Assembly (NCBI GenBank): GCA_964034945.1
Contig: OZ035960.1
Location: 33,410,368 to 33,474,367, forward strand
Origin: Chrysopilus asiliformis
Lineage: Eukaryota; Arthropoda; Insecta; Diptera; Rhagionidae
Length of the DNA: 64,000 nt
Reading direction: 5' to 3'
In this document: positions 46,136-57,689 of the stretch, piece by piece
How the letters are laid out: each line of letters starts with the position of its first letter
Numbering within the stretch: position 1 is the first letter of the stretch
Program-made: the position numbers and the translations under genes
The notes under the pieces: model-generated
Told to the model about the DNA's origin: nothing
The model's input: only the letters and a program-made list of their open reading frames with translations
Databases searched by the model: none

Positions 46136-49100
46136 ATGAAGATCTGGACGTCAGAGCATACATTCAAGTGAGTATTTTTGGGACAGAGTCAAGAAAAGAT
46201 GCTCGCTTGGTTGATCAAAATATCTGCAGAAAGGGCGAAAAGGGCATCTCAATTGCTATTTATGTACGACGTAACTATAAAAAGCCTTCGCCCACGGAAT
46301 TCTCTGGAAGCTTTCATGGTATTTCCCATTCATCTGCAGAGCCACTTTGGCTTTTACTTCGTTGTAAATGGTCTTGATTTTGAATTTTATCATTAATAAC
46401 ATAGAATTTAAAGCGTCTCATTGTTATGTAAGGGGAGAGCAGAGAGAGGGAGCGATGCTTGTCAACTGCAATCAAGGAATATTCCAAGGGCGATGTGATA
46501 GGACTTGAATTGCAAACGGAATCTCCCCAAAGCGTGCGTGGGAAGGTGTGATGGACAGAAATCAAGAAATTGGCCCCAGTAACCTAACCTAACAACAGCC
46601 CCAAGATTAGCAACGTCTCGAGTGTGAGGCGAAGATCAATGACGTAACACTAGCTCGGAATTCAGACTAGCGCAGATGGGGAATGTTCAGCTGTTTGTTT
46701 CTAATGAAGCATTGGCCACTACAACCCCAGAAATCCACTGTAACTACGAGCGAGTCGTATCTGTGGTTGAATTGACCTTCGCCCGCTCTACTCGTTGCTT
46801 CACTGTGTAATCACCGACCGAGTGATTTTCCATTTTTCAAATATTTACGTTTCGAATTCCCATCGCATTTCACACCGACGATGGTACAAAAGTGAATTGA
46901 AGCGTCACATTCTCTACTTTGAATTCCGCTCCACCAAATCCAGTGAATCTCACGGAAACTCATTAATAAACATAAGCACGCTTCCGAAGAGCGCTTCTGA
47001 GAATTTCTGGGGTGTTGGTAGACAGGAAGTTAATAATGTGCTTGCTTCCCGAACTGGTCTCGTGGACGTCCTTGACAGCTTTTTCCGTTGACACCTATTT
47101 GAGCATCTTTCACTTGCCAAAAAAAACCTCTTGAATCAAGGGATTTTCCTACTAGTATTTTTAAAATTTGTGCAAATTTGAAGCCAATTTCTTGGGATAT
47201 TCACATTGAAAACTGCTTACACAGCAATTCCTAGTATTCAAATTAGAAATGGCACAGAATTTTAAACAAGAAAACTCAAAATCTTTGCACCGACCTTCAA
47301 TCGGATTTTGTTGTTGGTTCATTGATCTGTGCGAAGGTTTACCAATTTATTATGCATTCAATATTTTACTGTGGAAAGATTTATGTTTTAATTGGATTTA
47401 GTTTTAAGTGGCCTACTTTATTGTTAAGTTGGTGGATTTGATTCATGAGAATTTATATCAATAATGTCTATCTATTATAATACTTCGGGGAAAACAGTGG
47501 AATTATTAACAATTTTTATCATATAATTTGATTATAAAAATATGTAAATAAAAATCTATGAGATTTTTAAATTCATCACTAGAAAAACCAATTAAGTATT
47601 TGAACTGGAACGGTATCACCGGGTGAACTTTGTACTAAATCCGAAAATATGTCATTAAAACTCAATTTGGCAGCAAGGTGTCGTGGGGGCTAGATTTTTG
47701 TTGCGAATCTAGAGCCAGACTTTACCAAAATCGTTTAAATTATGTCAAAATCTTTTTCGTGTTGTCTAAAAATGTTTTTTTTTTTAATTTCTTTTTGCTC
47801 CACATAAATCTATTAGCCTTTTCTAAAACATCGCCATTGACACCCCAAAAAGATAAAAATGCGTCACGGTCAACACTCAAAGAAATGTAAATGTTATAAC
47901 GACACGATCATATAATCTATCGATGATATCCTGTTGACTGAAATTGACCAATTTGTCGCCTTTTTAAACATTTAAATTTCAGTTTGCTCTCCAAAAAATA
48001 CGTCACTCTTTTAGAGAGGGTGGTCTGCGGTATTGTGACGTCGGTATTTAACTCCACAAAAAAGCTGGTAAAAGGTTAAGAATAGGAAGGGGGAAGGGTG
48101 TTAATTGTCTTTTTTTTTGATGGACAGTCCGTTACGAAATTTACTCCAAAACTACGCATTTTTAATAGTCATATTTGTGATGAAATTTTAAGATAAAAAC
48201 ATTTCAAATATTTTTGCCTCTTACCCCTAATTTATTCACTAGGAGTTAAGCCGAGTTAGTGAGTTAAGGGAGTTAGCTAGTGTTATTTTCCATGTAAAAG
48301 GTGAGTTAAGGGAGTTAAGGCGATTGAACTCCTAGTGAATAAATTGGCCGTTACTAAAACAAATAGAAATATATGGTTCAAACCGTTTTCAAGATATCAA
48401 CCCTTTTCAAGCACTTCTACTTTTTGAAAATTTTCTGAAAGCTAACGGGTTTGTTAAATAAATCTCCTATATATATAAAAATGGATGTTTGTTTGTTTGT
48501 TGGTCTGTTTGAGATTACAAAACTCAAAAACTACTGGATCGATTTTTACGCGGTTTTTTTGCAAAATCAGATTTCCAAAATTCGAAACAGAAGGATAACG
48601 TTTTTTTCCCAAAAGTTGTTTATTATTTTTTTGGCATTCTAAAATTTATACAAAAAACTTTAAGCTGGCAACGAAGGGTCTGCTAGTAAAAAATAAAAAT
48701 TAAAGACTAAAATTCTCAACATTTTTTTTTATTTTACCGTAGGTTAATATCCCTTACCGTTTTCGAGATATCACATAATTTGTGCAATTCATCGAATTTA
48801 TACGTGAATTGAAAATTTATTCGGATGACGTCGTGGTAGACTAATCAGAGGACTGGTGTTACTTTAAGAGGATAGTCCCACTTGTTGTTCTGGAACACAG
48901 AAAATTGTGCTGGTTCGTCGTCTGTCCCTCCGTCTGTGGCGCGGATTGCGGGCGCACGGATTGAGCTAGAGAGTTGAAATTTTACGCAGATTCGTTGTTC
49001 CTAAAATGCAGGGCTGAATTCGTTAACACGTTTCCTACCATCCAAAAAAACGCTTACTCCGCTAGTATACACTGGGAAAAAACGCAAAAATCATTTCTGT

Positions 49101-50369
49101 ACTTTGTGAGTCACCAGTGAACACAAGATCAATACAGACAAAAACGAACGAATCGAATAAAATATAACGGACAAAAAAAACCCCTTTGTACCGCACGAGC
49201 GACTGCACTCAACCATGGAACTTGAGAAACTGACGGTAATGACAATAGTGTGTGTACACCGGTGACTCCATGGTAGGCAACGTGTTAATGGGCAAAAATG
49301 GACCATACAAACGAAACGAAAACGTTTTCTGCGAACATCTCAAAAACGGCGCATCTTATTAAAAAAGTGCAAGAACCAAAGTTATTTAGAATATGATTCT
49401 ACATAAAACTTCCATACATCAAAATCCGATTGGAATGCATTTAAAAAAATCTTATTGAAAAGTTTGACTTCAAAGTGGAATTTTGATACAACTGTTCGCG
49501 GTTCACTTGACCTTCGAACAATGCCATATCACCTTACGGGTGTTCAATAATTGCCAGATTGGCAATTATAGCTTTTGTTATGTTTATTAATTTTTTTACC
49601 CTTAAAAATCATTATCTATAAAATAATGATAAGTGGAAACTCACGGGATGAAAATTCTGTCCGGTTATGGGGGTGACCATTTATCAAAACATTTTTAATA
49701 TTAGAACTATACGAATTTGGTCATAGGAACTATGTCCGTTAAAAATAATCGTCTACCTATGGAAGGTGTCGCCAAAGGGAAGCTCCCTTTCTAAAACAAA
49801 TGATTTAAAACAGTTTGCTGTAATTTTTAATCACCAGTGGTTACTTAACTATCATATCCTCGGTGTACAGACAAAACATACTAACTCAATAATGTTGGTT
49901 TCGAGAAAATTATAAACTCAATTTTCTCGAAACCAACATTTGCAATAAATGTATGTAATTTTAGACTTAGTTTCGAAATAAAAAAAAGCATTACGGTGGA
50001 AGCTAATAGCGAAGGACTTTGAGATTTTCAGCAAAAAAAAAAGAGAAAACGAAGCTCGTTCACGTTGTTATGATAACTCCAAACCTTAAAAAAGGGACTT
50101 TATGTGTTTTGCCTGTACACCGAAGATATGTTTGTAATGTTTATGAAAAAATGTCAAAATTTGTTAATAAATACATTATATTTATATATATATTTATTTA
50201 CAGCCATCCATGGGAGACCGTAGCGCAGGCCGCTTGGCGTAAATATCCAAATCCCATGAACCCGTCAGTGATTGGAACTGACGTAGTCGAAAGAAAGGTC
50301 GTGGACGGAATTCTCCACACACACAGACTCGTCAGTTCGAAATGGTATTTCCCGAAATGGGCGCAAGCG
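46136..50369 (+). CDS. slmo: Slowmo/PRELID3-type PRELI/MSF1 protein, 5' exons
   Basis: Intermembrane-space lipid-transfer protein of mitochondria; PRELI/MSF1 family members with a Mdm35/TRIAP1-type partner shuttle phosphatidic acid or phosphatidylserine. Two coding exons, 46136-46167 and 50204-50369, join across a 4 kb intron (AA + C makes Asn). They give the first 66 residues: MKIWTSEHTFNHPWETVAQ, then AAWRKYPNPMNPSVIGTDVV, then the HTHRLVSSKWYFPKW core. This is the N-terminal third of the usual roughly 200-residue PRELI domain. The exon ends in frame at GTGAGT. I could not find the next exon before 64000, so the gene probably continues beyond the window. Intron 1 carries the element at 49861 close to the acceptor. 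Confidence 0.92.
46168..48220. other. Intron 1 of slowmo-type gene, left part
   Basis: 46420-47100 is less AT-rich and includes short open frames with no domain and a TAACCTAACCTAAC stretch near 46581. The remainder is AT-rich. A 'gacgtattttatgg'-type MITE phrase lies near 48000-48130. Nothing else is recognised. Confidence 0.4.
48229..48345. repeat. Short inverted-repeat element with GAGTTAAGG units
   Basis: AATTTATTCACTAGGAGTT (48229-48247) and its exact complement (48327-48345) enclose repeated GAGTTAAGG units. It may be a tiny MITE; target duplication is not evident. Confidence 0.6.
48465..48686 (+). mobile_element. Short non-autonomous Helitron
   Basis: It starts TCCTATATATATAAAAATGG and ends with GCTGGCAACGAAGGGTCTG then CTAG before T. 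The GTTTGTTTGTTGGTCTG stretch near the 5' end parallels the GTCTG-rich 5' parts of other Helitrons here. At 222 bases it is the shortest of four copies. The 3' hairpin stem is degraded. Confidence 0.65.
48921..49583 (-). repeat. (GTCY)n-bearing element, copy c, with nested TTAA element
   Basis: A reversed copy of the family at 11957 and 15650. The tract is reduced to about five units (48921-48941). The ATACCC end is missing, so the 5'-left part is truncated. The right end reads AATTATAGCTTTTGTTATGTT. It is interrupted at 49027-49284. Confidence 0.65.
49027..49284. mobile_element. piggyBac-like MITE with empty-site proof
   Basis: The ends CACGTTTCCTACCAT and, inverted, CACGTTGCCTACCATGG are flanked by TTAA at 49023-49026 and 49285-49288. 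The three sister copies of the host repeat (near 12248, 15948 and 53880) read CGTTAATGGGC without interruption. So one TTAA was duplicated on insertion. Non-coding, 258 bases. Confidence 0.85.
49861..50122. mobile_element. TIR element just upstream of slowmo exon 2
   Basis: CGGTGTACAGACAAAACA (49861) faces its near-complement ending at 50122. Inside, a perfect 20-base stem (49891-49910 and 49921-49940, starting AATGTTGGTTTCGAG) has a ten-base loop. Target duplication is not clear. It ends 80 bases before the splice acceptor at 50203. Confidence 0.6.
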
Positions 50370-50450
50370 GTGAGTTTATCCATTCCATAATTAGATTTTT
50401 TATATTGTTTTTCATTTTGATATCTATTAGATAATACAGCCTAAAAAACG

Positions 50451-50653
50451 TTGGTGCACTTGATTTAAGAGTTATTTTATGGTATCGCCGATTCCGAATC
50501 TGTCAGTAGTTTGGCTAGATCAGCTCTAGTTTTTAAGATAAACAAGCTTTTAGGATGTTAATGCTTCACACTTTGTATCTTAAAAACTAGAGCTGATCTA
50601 ACTAAACTACTGCCAAATTTGGAATCAAAAAGCTTTAGCATCGAGTGCGCCAA
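50451..50653. mobile_element. Foldback MITE in slowmo intron 2
   Basis: TTGGTGCACTTGAT faces ATCGAGTGCGCCAA. The inner arms share TAGATCAGCTCTAGTTTTTA in inverted orientation, making a long hairpin. Non-coding. Starts 80 bases after the exon end at 50369. Confidence 0.65.
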
Positions 50654-52440
50654 AATGAGTATCAGCCTTTATAATTTTCCTCTTCAAAAACTCTAAAATT
50701 CCTTTCTAAAAAAGATTGTTCAAAATATTTATGTGAAAGAGAAGTGGCTAGAAATACTAATAAAACATTTATTATTTCGTCAGCATTGCAAAAAAAACAA
50801 ATTTGGATGAAAAAATTTTTTAGACTCACATTCGCATTAATAACTCAATCAGGCAGACAGATATTTACTGAATCATTTTGTTATCTCAGAGAAAAAAAAC
50901 TACTTTATTTATATCGTGTGAATGTTCTGCGTCATACCAAAGACGTTTATTAAGATAAGAATAAGCTGTAAAAATCTCCACTTTCAGCTGATTGATTTGA
51001 AAACAAAGCGCTACGCTTAAAAAAAAAACTATTCCATTAATCAGGAAATGATTTTATTTTTAAATTAAACAAAAGTTTTTGTTTTAGTTAAAATAGATTT
51101 AAAAAAAATCACCTTTGCAATCAAAGTACGTATCTAAGAATAATTTAATGGTATGCGATGTAGCAAATTGTCTTGCGATATCTCATAAATTGTAGCGAGA
51201 TTTTTTTTCAACCTAAAGCGTAAATTTTCAGTGTCATAGTCAGCTATATTGTTCGACACGTTTTTGTCTTTTGCTATGAATGAGTTTTTTTCTCCCTCTG
51301 CCGCCATCAAACCGTCAAGTGATAAAAAATTCTGAAAAAAATGTTTTAAATTGCGTCACAGAAATTGTTTCTCGTGATTATTTTTAGTATTTTTTTTTTC
51401 TTTTGCCGCATTACGAACTCAATTGGGGTTACATAAGTTGTCTGAGAAATATTCTAAACCTCAATATATCATAGATATGGAAAATATGCTTGAATTGATT
51501 TTTATGTAAAACATATATTTATATTTTTATTAAATAACGTCGTATTTTGAGAGACAAAAGGTTCAACGACACGCATAGAAACAGTGCTTATCATTAAATT
51601 GGATTCAATTCAATGCTGATTCAATTTATTGACGCTCTTTCACGTGATTCGCAATCAAGTGATAATTCAAATGAATATCATTTAACATTAATTAAGAGAA
51701 ATTGCTAAATGATTTATTTAAAATGTTCAATTTATGAAACTGAAAATTTTTCATTATGCAATAGCAGTCAACACTTGGCTGATAGTACAGTGCAATCAAA
51801 TCTAAAAAGTTTTTAAGATGTGTAGTGTTACCATTTTGTTTAATTGCGCTGTTTCCGAATATCAAAGAAATATTTGGGTATCAATCGCTTTACAAGAGGT
51901 TTAATGGAAAATCCGAAAATTAGCTTAAATAAATTTAAACAAAAAAAGAATGCTACTTTTTATATTAATGTATTCAACCTTGGCATTTAAAAATTTACCC
52001 CTGCGGCGCAATTCCTTTTAATAATTACTGTACATGTCGCTCATTTGTAAAAACAGTATCACAACTCAAAAACCTGATTTTTCAGTAGACATTTCTAAAG
52101 GTTTCGGAGTGCTATTATTTGCACTAAATCCTCTCAGTACAAAAATGTTTGCTCTCTGCCATGGCAAGTATTTCTTGTAGCGCGAAGACGTTTTGTCAGA
52201 TAATAGAACAGTACACCGATTCTGAGCATAATCGATACTTATCGCCAGTGGAATGTCGATAAGAGGGAATTTTTTTAAAGTTAGGAAATTTTCTTGAAGA
52301 TCCGCAGCGATGAAGAATTTTTTACCTGCCCGATGTGAATTTTATAAGTTGCAATTGTAAGAAGCAACCCAAAAATTCTCAATTTGACAGCCGCAAATGT
52401 ACCGCGAAAAACTTTAGATAGTGTTTTTAATAATTTACCA
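50654..52440. other. AT-rich intron DNA, no gene recognised
   Basis: No exon with PRELI-domain continuation was found. A direct repeat of TCGATACTTATCG-type sequence begins near 52230 and recurs at 53211, perhaps the ends of the Harbinger remnant that follows. Confidence 0.4.
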
Positions 52441-52446
52441 AAGACA

Positions 52447-53190
52447 ATGAATTCCGCAGTACCCGTTTATTATTACTTTAGGAGGAATCAAATGCGAATA
52501 ATGAGACGAAATCTACGGGACGCGTCAGATCCTTTTCCGATACCCGAAGTAAGATAAAAAAGCGTAATTTATGTATGGTTAAAACTTTAAATTTATGTGT
52601 TTTGTAGGTTTATAGAAATATATACACGGTAGGAAATCGTGGTGTAAATTGCTTTAAATTACCCTCAAATTTTCTATATCACATTACTGAATACAAAAAG
52701 TCTTATCGTTTTGATAAATCCACGATTTATCAAGTAGAAATGATACAAAATTTCGCATTTATTCCATACATTTGTTTTGATAAATAGCAAATATATCAAA
52801 ATGATAAAAAAAATCCGATGGATTTTTATGCATACATTTTTTTTATCAAAATTACACCAATTTTGCTAACCGTGTAGGCTTCCACAGGCAGTGGCAGTGG
52901 AAATAATTAAAAAGTTGACTCCGCACACGACTGAAGTGGGGCCCAATCGAACTTTAATATCGCCTGCTCTTCGTGTTTTGTGTGCGCTAAACTTATACGC
53001 AAACGCACTGTTATCACTACCTCATAAAGCAAGCGATATCCCTTGGAAATGTCGATAAAAACGTTGGAAATGTGGAATAGCTTTCCAGACGTCAAACCAT
53101 TAGTGTTACCCGAGTGAAGGAAATCGCATTGGAAGTCAAACCTGCATTAGTGTGCTGTATCCACCAACACAATTAAAAGAAAGTTGAATA
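52447..53190 (+). pseudogene. Decayed PIF/Harbinger transposase
   Basis: The first piece, 52447-52548, begins MNSAVPVYYYFRRNQM and contains NLRDASDPFPIPE, a pattern typical of Harbinger transposase starts (RRxLRDxSxPF). A GTAAG donor and TAG acceptor at about 52608 allow PE to join VYRNIY. After a MITE insertion the frame resumes as LPQAVAVEIIKKLTPHT (from 52879) and runs to ISPALRVLCALNLYANALL, then a stop at 53056-53058. A later frame still resembles a helix-turn-helix (SRRQTISVTRVKEI). The DDE catalytic part is absent. Clearly non-functional; family identification is by pattern. Confidence 0.65.
52625..52874. mobile_element. TA-inserting MITE inside the Harbinger remnant
   Basis: The ends CACGGTAGGAAATCGTGGTG and, inverted, CACGGTTAGCAAAATTGGTG are flanked by TA (52623-52624 and 52875-52876). 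Interior AT-rich, with repeated TTTTGATAAAT motifs. Removing it brings the transposase pieces VYRNIY and LPQAVAV side by side, with a small frame error. Confidence 0.8.
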
Positions 53191-53686
53191 TGTGCACATA
53201 AGTCGCTTGTCGATACTTATCGACAGTACCGTCAGAATCCCTATACAGGTCAATATCGAGTCATTTTGCATCATTAACTTAAAAATACCCATATTTGAGG
53301 GATGAAGCTATTGTCGCAAATAAGGGATATGCATTTTCTTAATAAAAAAACTGCCTGCGGCGTAATTATATTGCATATCAAAAAACGAAGATAAAATTTT
53401 TATTTAGATAATAACAAACAAAAATTGAGACACAATTTTTTTTTCTGATCGGTGCGATTTTATTAAGTTTTTTAGAAGGTTAACAGAAGTTTTGCGACAT
53501 GCAATTTCTTAGTATTTTTTTGAGGATTAAAAGGCAAATCAATAGAGAGGAAGATCTTATATAAATATAGGTCAGATCATTCTAAAAATTTAGGGAAGAA
53601 ACGGTGTCCTACCCGCAAGTATTGTATTCGCCGATAGGGCCCCAAAAATGACGTTACATAATGTTTTACGTTTTTTAATAAATCAC

Positions 53687-54165
53687 TTTTTATACCCGTA
53701 GGGTGAAACCAAAGGGTATATTAAATTTGCCTTACCGTTTGTAACCCAAAGATCTCGTCATCACACACAAAAATGAACTACACCAGTGTGTTTAGAATGA
53801 TAAAAAAAATTGAATTTTGCATGTCCGTCCGTCCGCCTGTGGCACGGATTCGTTTTTCGTGAAATGCAAGGCCAAGTTCGTTAATGGGCAAAAATGAACC
53901 ATTAGGGGGGGTACCCCCCATACGAACGAAAACGTTTTTTGCAAATATCTCAAAAACTATGTATCTTATCAAAAAAGTGCCAGAACAAAAGTTATTTAGG
54001 ATACATCCCCCATACATCAAAATACAATTGGAATACATTTTAAAAATCTTATTGAAAAGTTTGATTTTGATACAACTGTTCGCCGTCCACTTAAACTTCG
54101 AACAATGTCATATCACCATACGGGTTTTCAATAATTGCCAGATTGGAAATTATAGCTTTTGTAAA
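53687..54165 (-). repeat. (GTCY)n-bearing element, copy d
   Basis: A nearly complete reversed copy with both ends: TTTTTATACCCGTAGGGTG at the left and AATTATAGCTTTTGTAAAG at the right. The tetranucleotide tract is only about five units (53819-53841), against 16-18 in copies a and b. The GGGGGGTACCCCCC block is intact near 53905-53920. Confidence 0.7.
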
Positions 54166-54169
54166 GTTT

Positions 54170-55570
54170 TTAAATGTAGGTACTAGAATTATACAAAAAA
54201 AGGAAACACTAAAATCCAAGTTGAATGGAATTTTATGCCTTTTTACAATCAATAACAAATCGATAAAACCACGAGAAATTTCTTTGAATGTAGTATAATT
54301 AAAAAACCTTGAGACGGTTCGAATAATGCTTCGATGATTACAGTCCCTAAGGATTCAGAAATTCATAGAAATTTATATACTAGTAGGTCAAAACGACCGA
54401 CTGCCTATCAATTCATTTTCATATTTCATGCGTCATAATTTGAACAGCCTTGTCCAGTATTAAAAGAACGTAAATTCTTGTCAAGTAGTGCTTTATTGGA
54501 TTTTATCAAGCGGGACAGCAGCAGCAGAATTATGGCGTATTCTATGATTTAGGTGTAATAAAACAATCAAAAAATCGGATATTGACTGCAGTTTTTTAAC
54601 ATAATTAAAATGGTTAAAATTCTAATAAATCTTAAACATCAAACAGTATTTTTTTTCTTCACAATTTAAATTTCTGAGAAAAAAAAATTCTGTAAAATAT
54701 ATTTAAAAATAGTTTTTGAAATCTCATATAAGTTGGAGTTTGTATCACCAACAAAAGTAATTAAAAGTTGTACAGTTTAGGGATTTGAGGGTCCAATTTA
54801 AATGTTCACCTCAAAAAAGAACGGCGCAATGCCAAAAAATTTTGTTCATTCGGGTAGGTAATGGCAATAGTGATGGTACTTGAAAAAAATTCTCAATAGA
54901 ATATCTTTTGGCACGAAATCAATTTGATAGCCACACGCTTTATAAAAAAAATTCACACTAAAATTCAATTGCGTTGAATGAGTGCTAATTTATATAACTC
55001 GTCAGTGCCATGTGGTTGGTTATATTGTGACAATTTAATCTGAGAAATTAAAACTGAAACTAATTGAAAAAAATGTACAGTTAACGAAATTTTTTTAAAG
55101 GGTTTCAAATAAAATCAATTTTATTACTGGCGCAAAGTTGTTTTGTGGTTTTCGAAAAACAGTTTTGGAAGCTTGGAAAGAAAGTTAAGTTTGTTATCTG
55201 TTTAAATATGCAAATTGACTCCGATGGAAATTAAGGACACAACCATACCACCCCCCTTCCCCTCTGTTACTGTTGAACTGCGACAAAACCTTTGAAACGC
55301 TGCTCATTGATGGTCCGTATTCCATGTAAAAGTGTAGGTGCGAGCCGAAGAGAAGAAAATTATTATGAAACCTCAGTGGTCGGGCAGGCGCAATTTTCGA
55401 CCTAAAGCTGATAAATCAGAGAAACAAACTATAAGTTTTCTGAGTGTGGTTCGATTTTGGTTCAAGTGTTAATTGGATTTCTGGTTTTTGGTTTTGATTT
55501 CTAAGATTTCTTAAAATTTCAAAAATTTGATTCTAATTTTAGTTTTGGTTCTTAAAATTTCAAAAAGAAC
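54170..55570. other. AT-rich DNA, no gene recognised
   Basis: Presumably slowmo intron 2 if that gene continues beyond the window. No exon or clear TE end is visible until the GGTTTTGG-rich repeat starts near 55430. Confidence 0.4.
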
Positions 55571-56290
55571 GATGCACGAAAAAGTCCCTTGACTAACTTT
55601 TGGGTTTCACTTTCGTTGTACTTGCATTGGAAAGGTAATTTGCTCTAGTTTCATTGACACAAGCGCTTTTTTGGCGGGGAACTGCAGGGGGATGGTCAGC
55701 TGCCATCTTAGGCGCAATGATTTTTCCATGCAGTTTTCTACGATTTTTTTTTCCATTGCGTTTAAGATGGCAGCTGACCATCCCCCTGCTGTTCCCCGCC
55801 AAAAAAGCGTTTCTGTCAATGAAACTAGAACAAATTACCTTTCCAATGGAGGCACAAAGAAAGGAAAACCCCAACTGGTTCAAAAGTTAGCCCGGGGGCA
55901 AAAAAACGTCGAATTCTGCATGGTTCTTTGGTTCTGGTTTTAGTTTTGGTACTTAAAATTTCAAAAATTTGATTCTGGTTTTAATTTTCCAAAACTTTAA
56001 TGGTCAGTCGTTTTAGGTTTTTGGTTCTTATTCAGTTGCTTGAGATAAAGGGCACTGATACGGTTTTTTTGGGTAGGTGCTAGATTAACGTAGAAAACCG
56101 CTAGCTTCCAAACTTGACATATATTAAAAACTAATAAAAGTTTTTTAGTCCCGAAAATTCAAATATTAACTGAAGTAAACCACTAAAAAAAATCTCTAGT
56201 TTTTGGTTTGGTTCGGTTTGGTCATCCTTTTCCAAAAATTTTGGTTTTGGTTCAGTAATATTTCAATGGTTCGGTGGTGGTTAGTTCCAA
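55430..56290. repeat. GGTTTTGG-rich repeat with an inserted foldback
   Basis: Degenerate GGTTTTGGTTC/TTAAAATTTCAAAAATTTG phrases flank a palindrome at 55593-55890. The same phrases in reverse complement occur at 15060-16500. The flanks on both sides of the palindrome are near-duplicates of each other (TTTAGTTTTGGT-x-CTTAAAATTTC). Confidence 0.45.
55593..55890. mobile_element. 298-base foldback element
   Basis: It is palindromic over almost its whole length. Blocks AAAGGTAATTTG, TTTTTTGGCGGGGAA and GGGGGATGGTCAGCTGCCAT recur inverted, with a central T-rich loop near 55730-55750. The similar open frames on both strands are products of the palindrome, not genes. Confidence 0.75.
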
Positions 56291-56299
56291 AAATCGGCT

Positions 56300-57680
56300 T
56301 GTATTTCTGCTAAAAGGAAAAAACAAAAAAAAAAGTTAAAAATAAGTATTTTTTAATTGCAAAAATTTAAATGGGAATCTATTTTCAATTACAAAAAAAC
56401 ATTTACTCAAATGACATTCAAGAGCAACACTTTCTAAAAACCTTTAATTAAACTTTTTTTTTTGCTTTTAGATGTACCATCCTTTCTATTTTCAGGAAAT
56501 ATGTGGGATTATTGATTATTTCTATGAAATGACGTTTAGCGAACAAATGCATGAGAAAGTCTTCATTTTTCTCGTTTATGTGTATAAATTTTTTAAACAA
56601 AACTTTTACCATTTGTTACGAATAGTTCTTTTTTATTTAATTTATAACATCACGACGGATAAATCGATTTTTTGGTAGATAAATTTTTTCAGTTGAATTG
56701 TTATTAATTAATTAGAATAGTCTGACGTGTTGTCATTTATAATGTGTTGATTAACAATTCAAGTATTCTCTATCATTAAAATAAGTACACACAGTGACCT
56801 CATGAAGTTTATTACAAACTGTTGTAAATTTTTTATTACCTTAACTCTATGAGATATTTCCAGGAAATTTTCTTTCGTCAGCTTGGTGGGAAATATTCAT
56901 TCATAAAAAATTCAATTTAGATGATTTCCCATAGTTAAATGTCAAATAAAATCATTGGCTTTGGGTTTTTCTTATTACTGTCGAATATTTTTACTAAATT
57001 GATAGAATTTCTATTAATTTATTGTCTTCTATATGCGAACAAAAAAATCTCGTGAAAAAAATATTCGAAAAATAAAAATAAAACATGATTTAAATTTAAA
57101 TTTATTGCGCCCATGACATTTTTCTAGTGCAAGTCACAATCTCAGCCAAAGTCTTTCTTCTTGCACGAGAAATTGTGTCGAAGTGGGGTCAAGATTTGGA
57201 AATAATTACGTTGCCATTTAGCGAAGATTCACGAAGAGACTATTTTCATGTTTTCTTGCAAATTTGACAATTTTTTTTCCTTTTTTTAGAATCTTATTCT
57301 CAAGTTCAAGTGAAAAAAATTTTTTTTTTTTGAGATTTTTATGGGTTTTGGCAAATTTTATATTTTTAAATCCACCGAAAAAGTGATTTATTTCCTCGAA
57401 CGAAAATTTTTGGGGATGTGATAAAAGTCTATTTTGAAGACAATCATATTATGCAATAATTTTTCATATTCTTTTGTCTCGTGACTTTCTTCTGTGCATA
57501 AAAAAGTTTTCACAAAATGTGAAATGTTTTGAGACCGATCAGACAATTAAAGACATTGAACCACCGCACCGCGAGAAATTTTATTATTATATTAGTATTT
57601 CGTAAACAGTAAGGAAAAAATACAAGACCGAAATATGATGCGTAACTGACCGAAATCGGCCAAATACTGACACTTTTTAT
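56300..57680. other. AT-rich DNA, no gene recognised
   Basis: No coding or repeat signal that I can name. Confidence 0.45.
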
Positions 57681-57689
57681 ACTCTATAT

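Noticed and set aside
46575..46595. TAACCTAACCTAAC resembling insect telomere repeat
   Set aside because: Only about two to three units; most likely chance or degraded repeat.
46795..47091. 98-codon frame in slowmo intron 1
   Set aside because: No domain, no splice context; the less AT-rich composition alone is not enough.
55593..55943. Four similar open frames on both strands
   Set aside because: They are mirror products of a palindromic foldback element.
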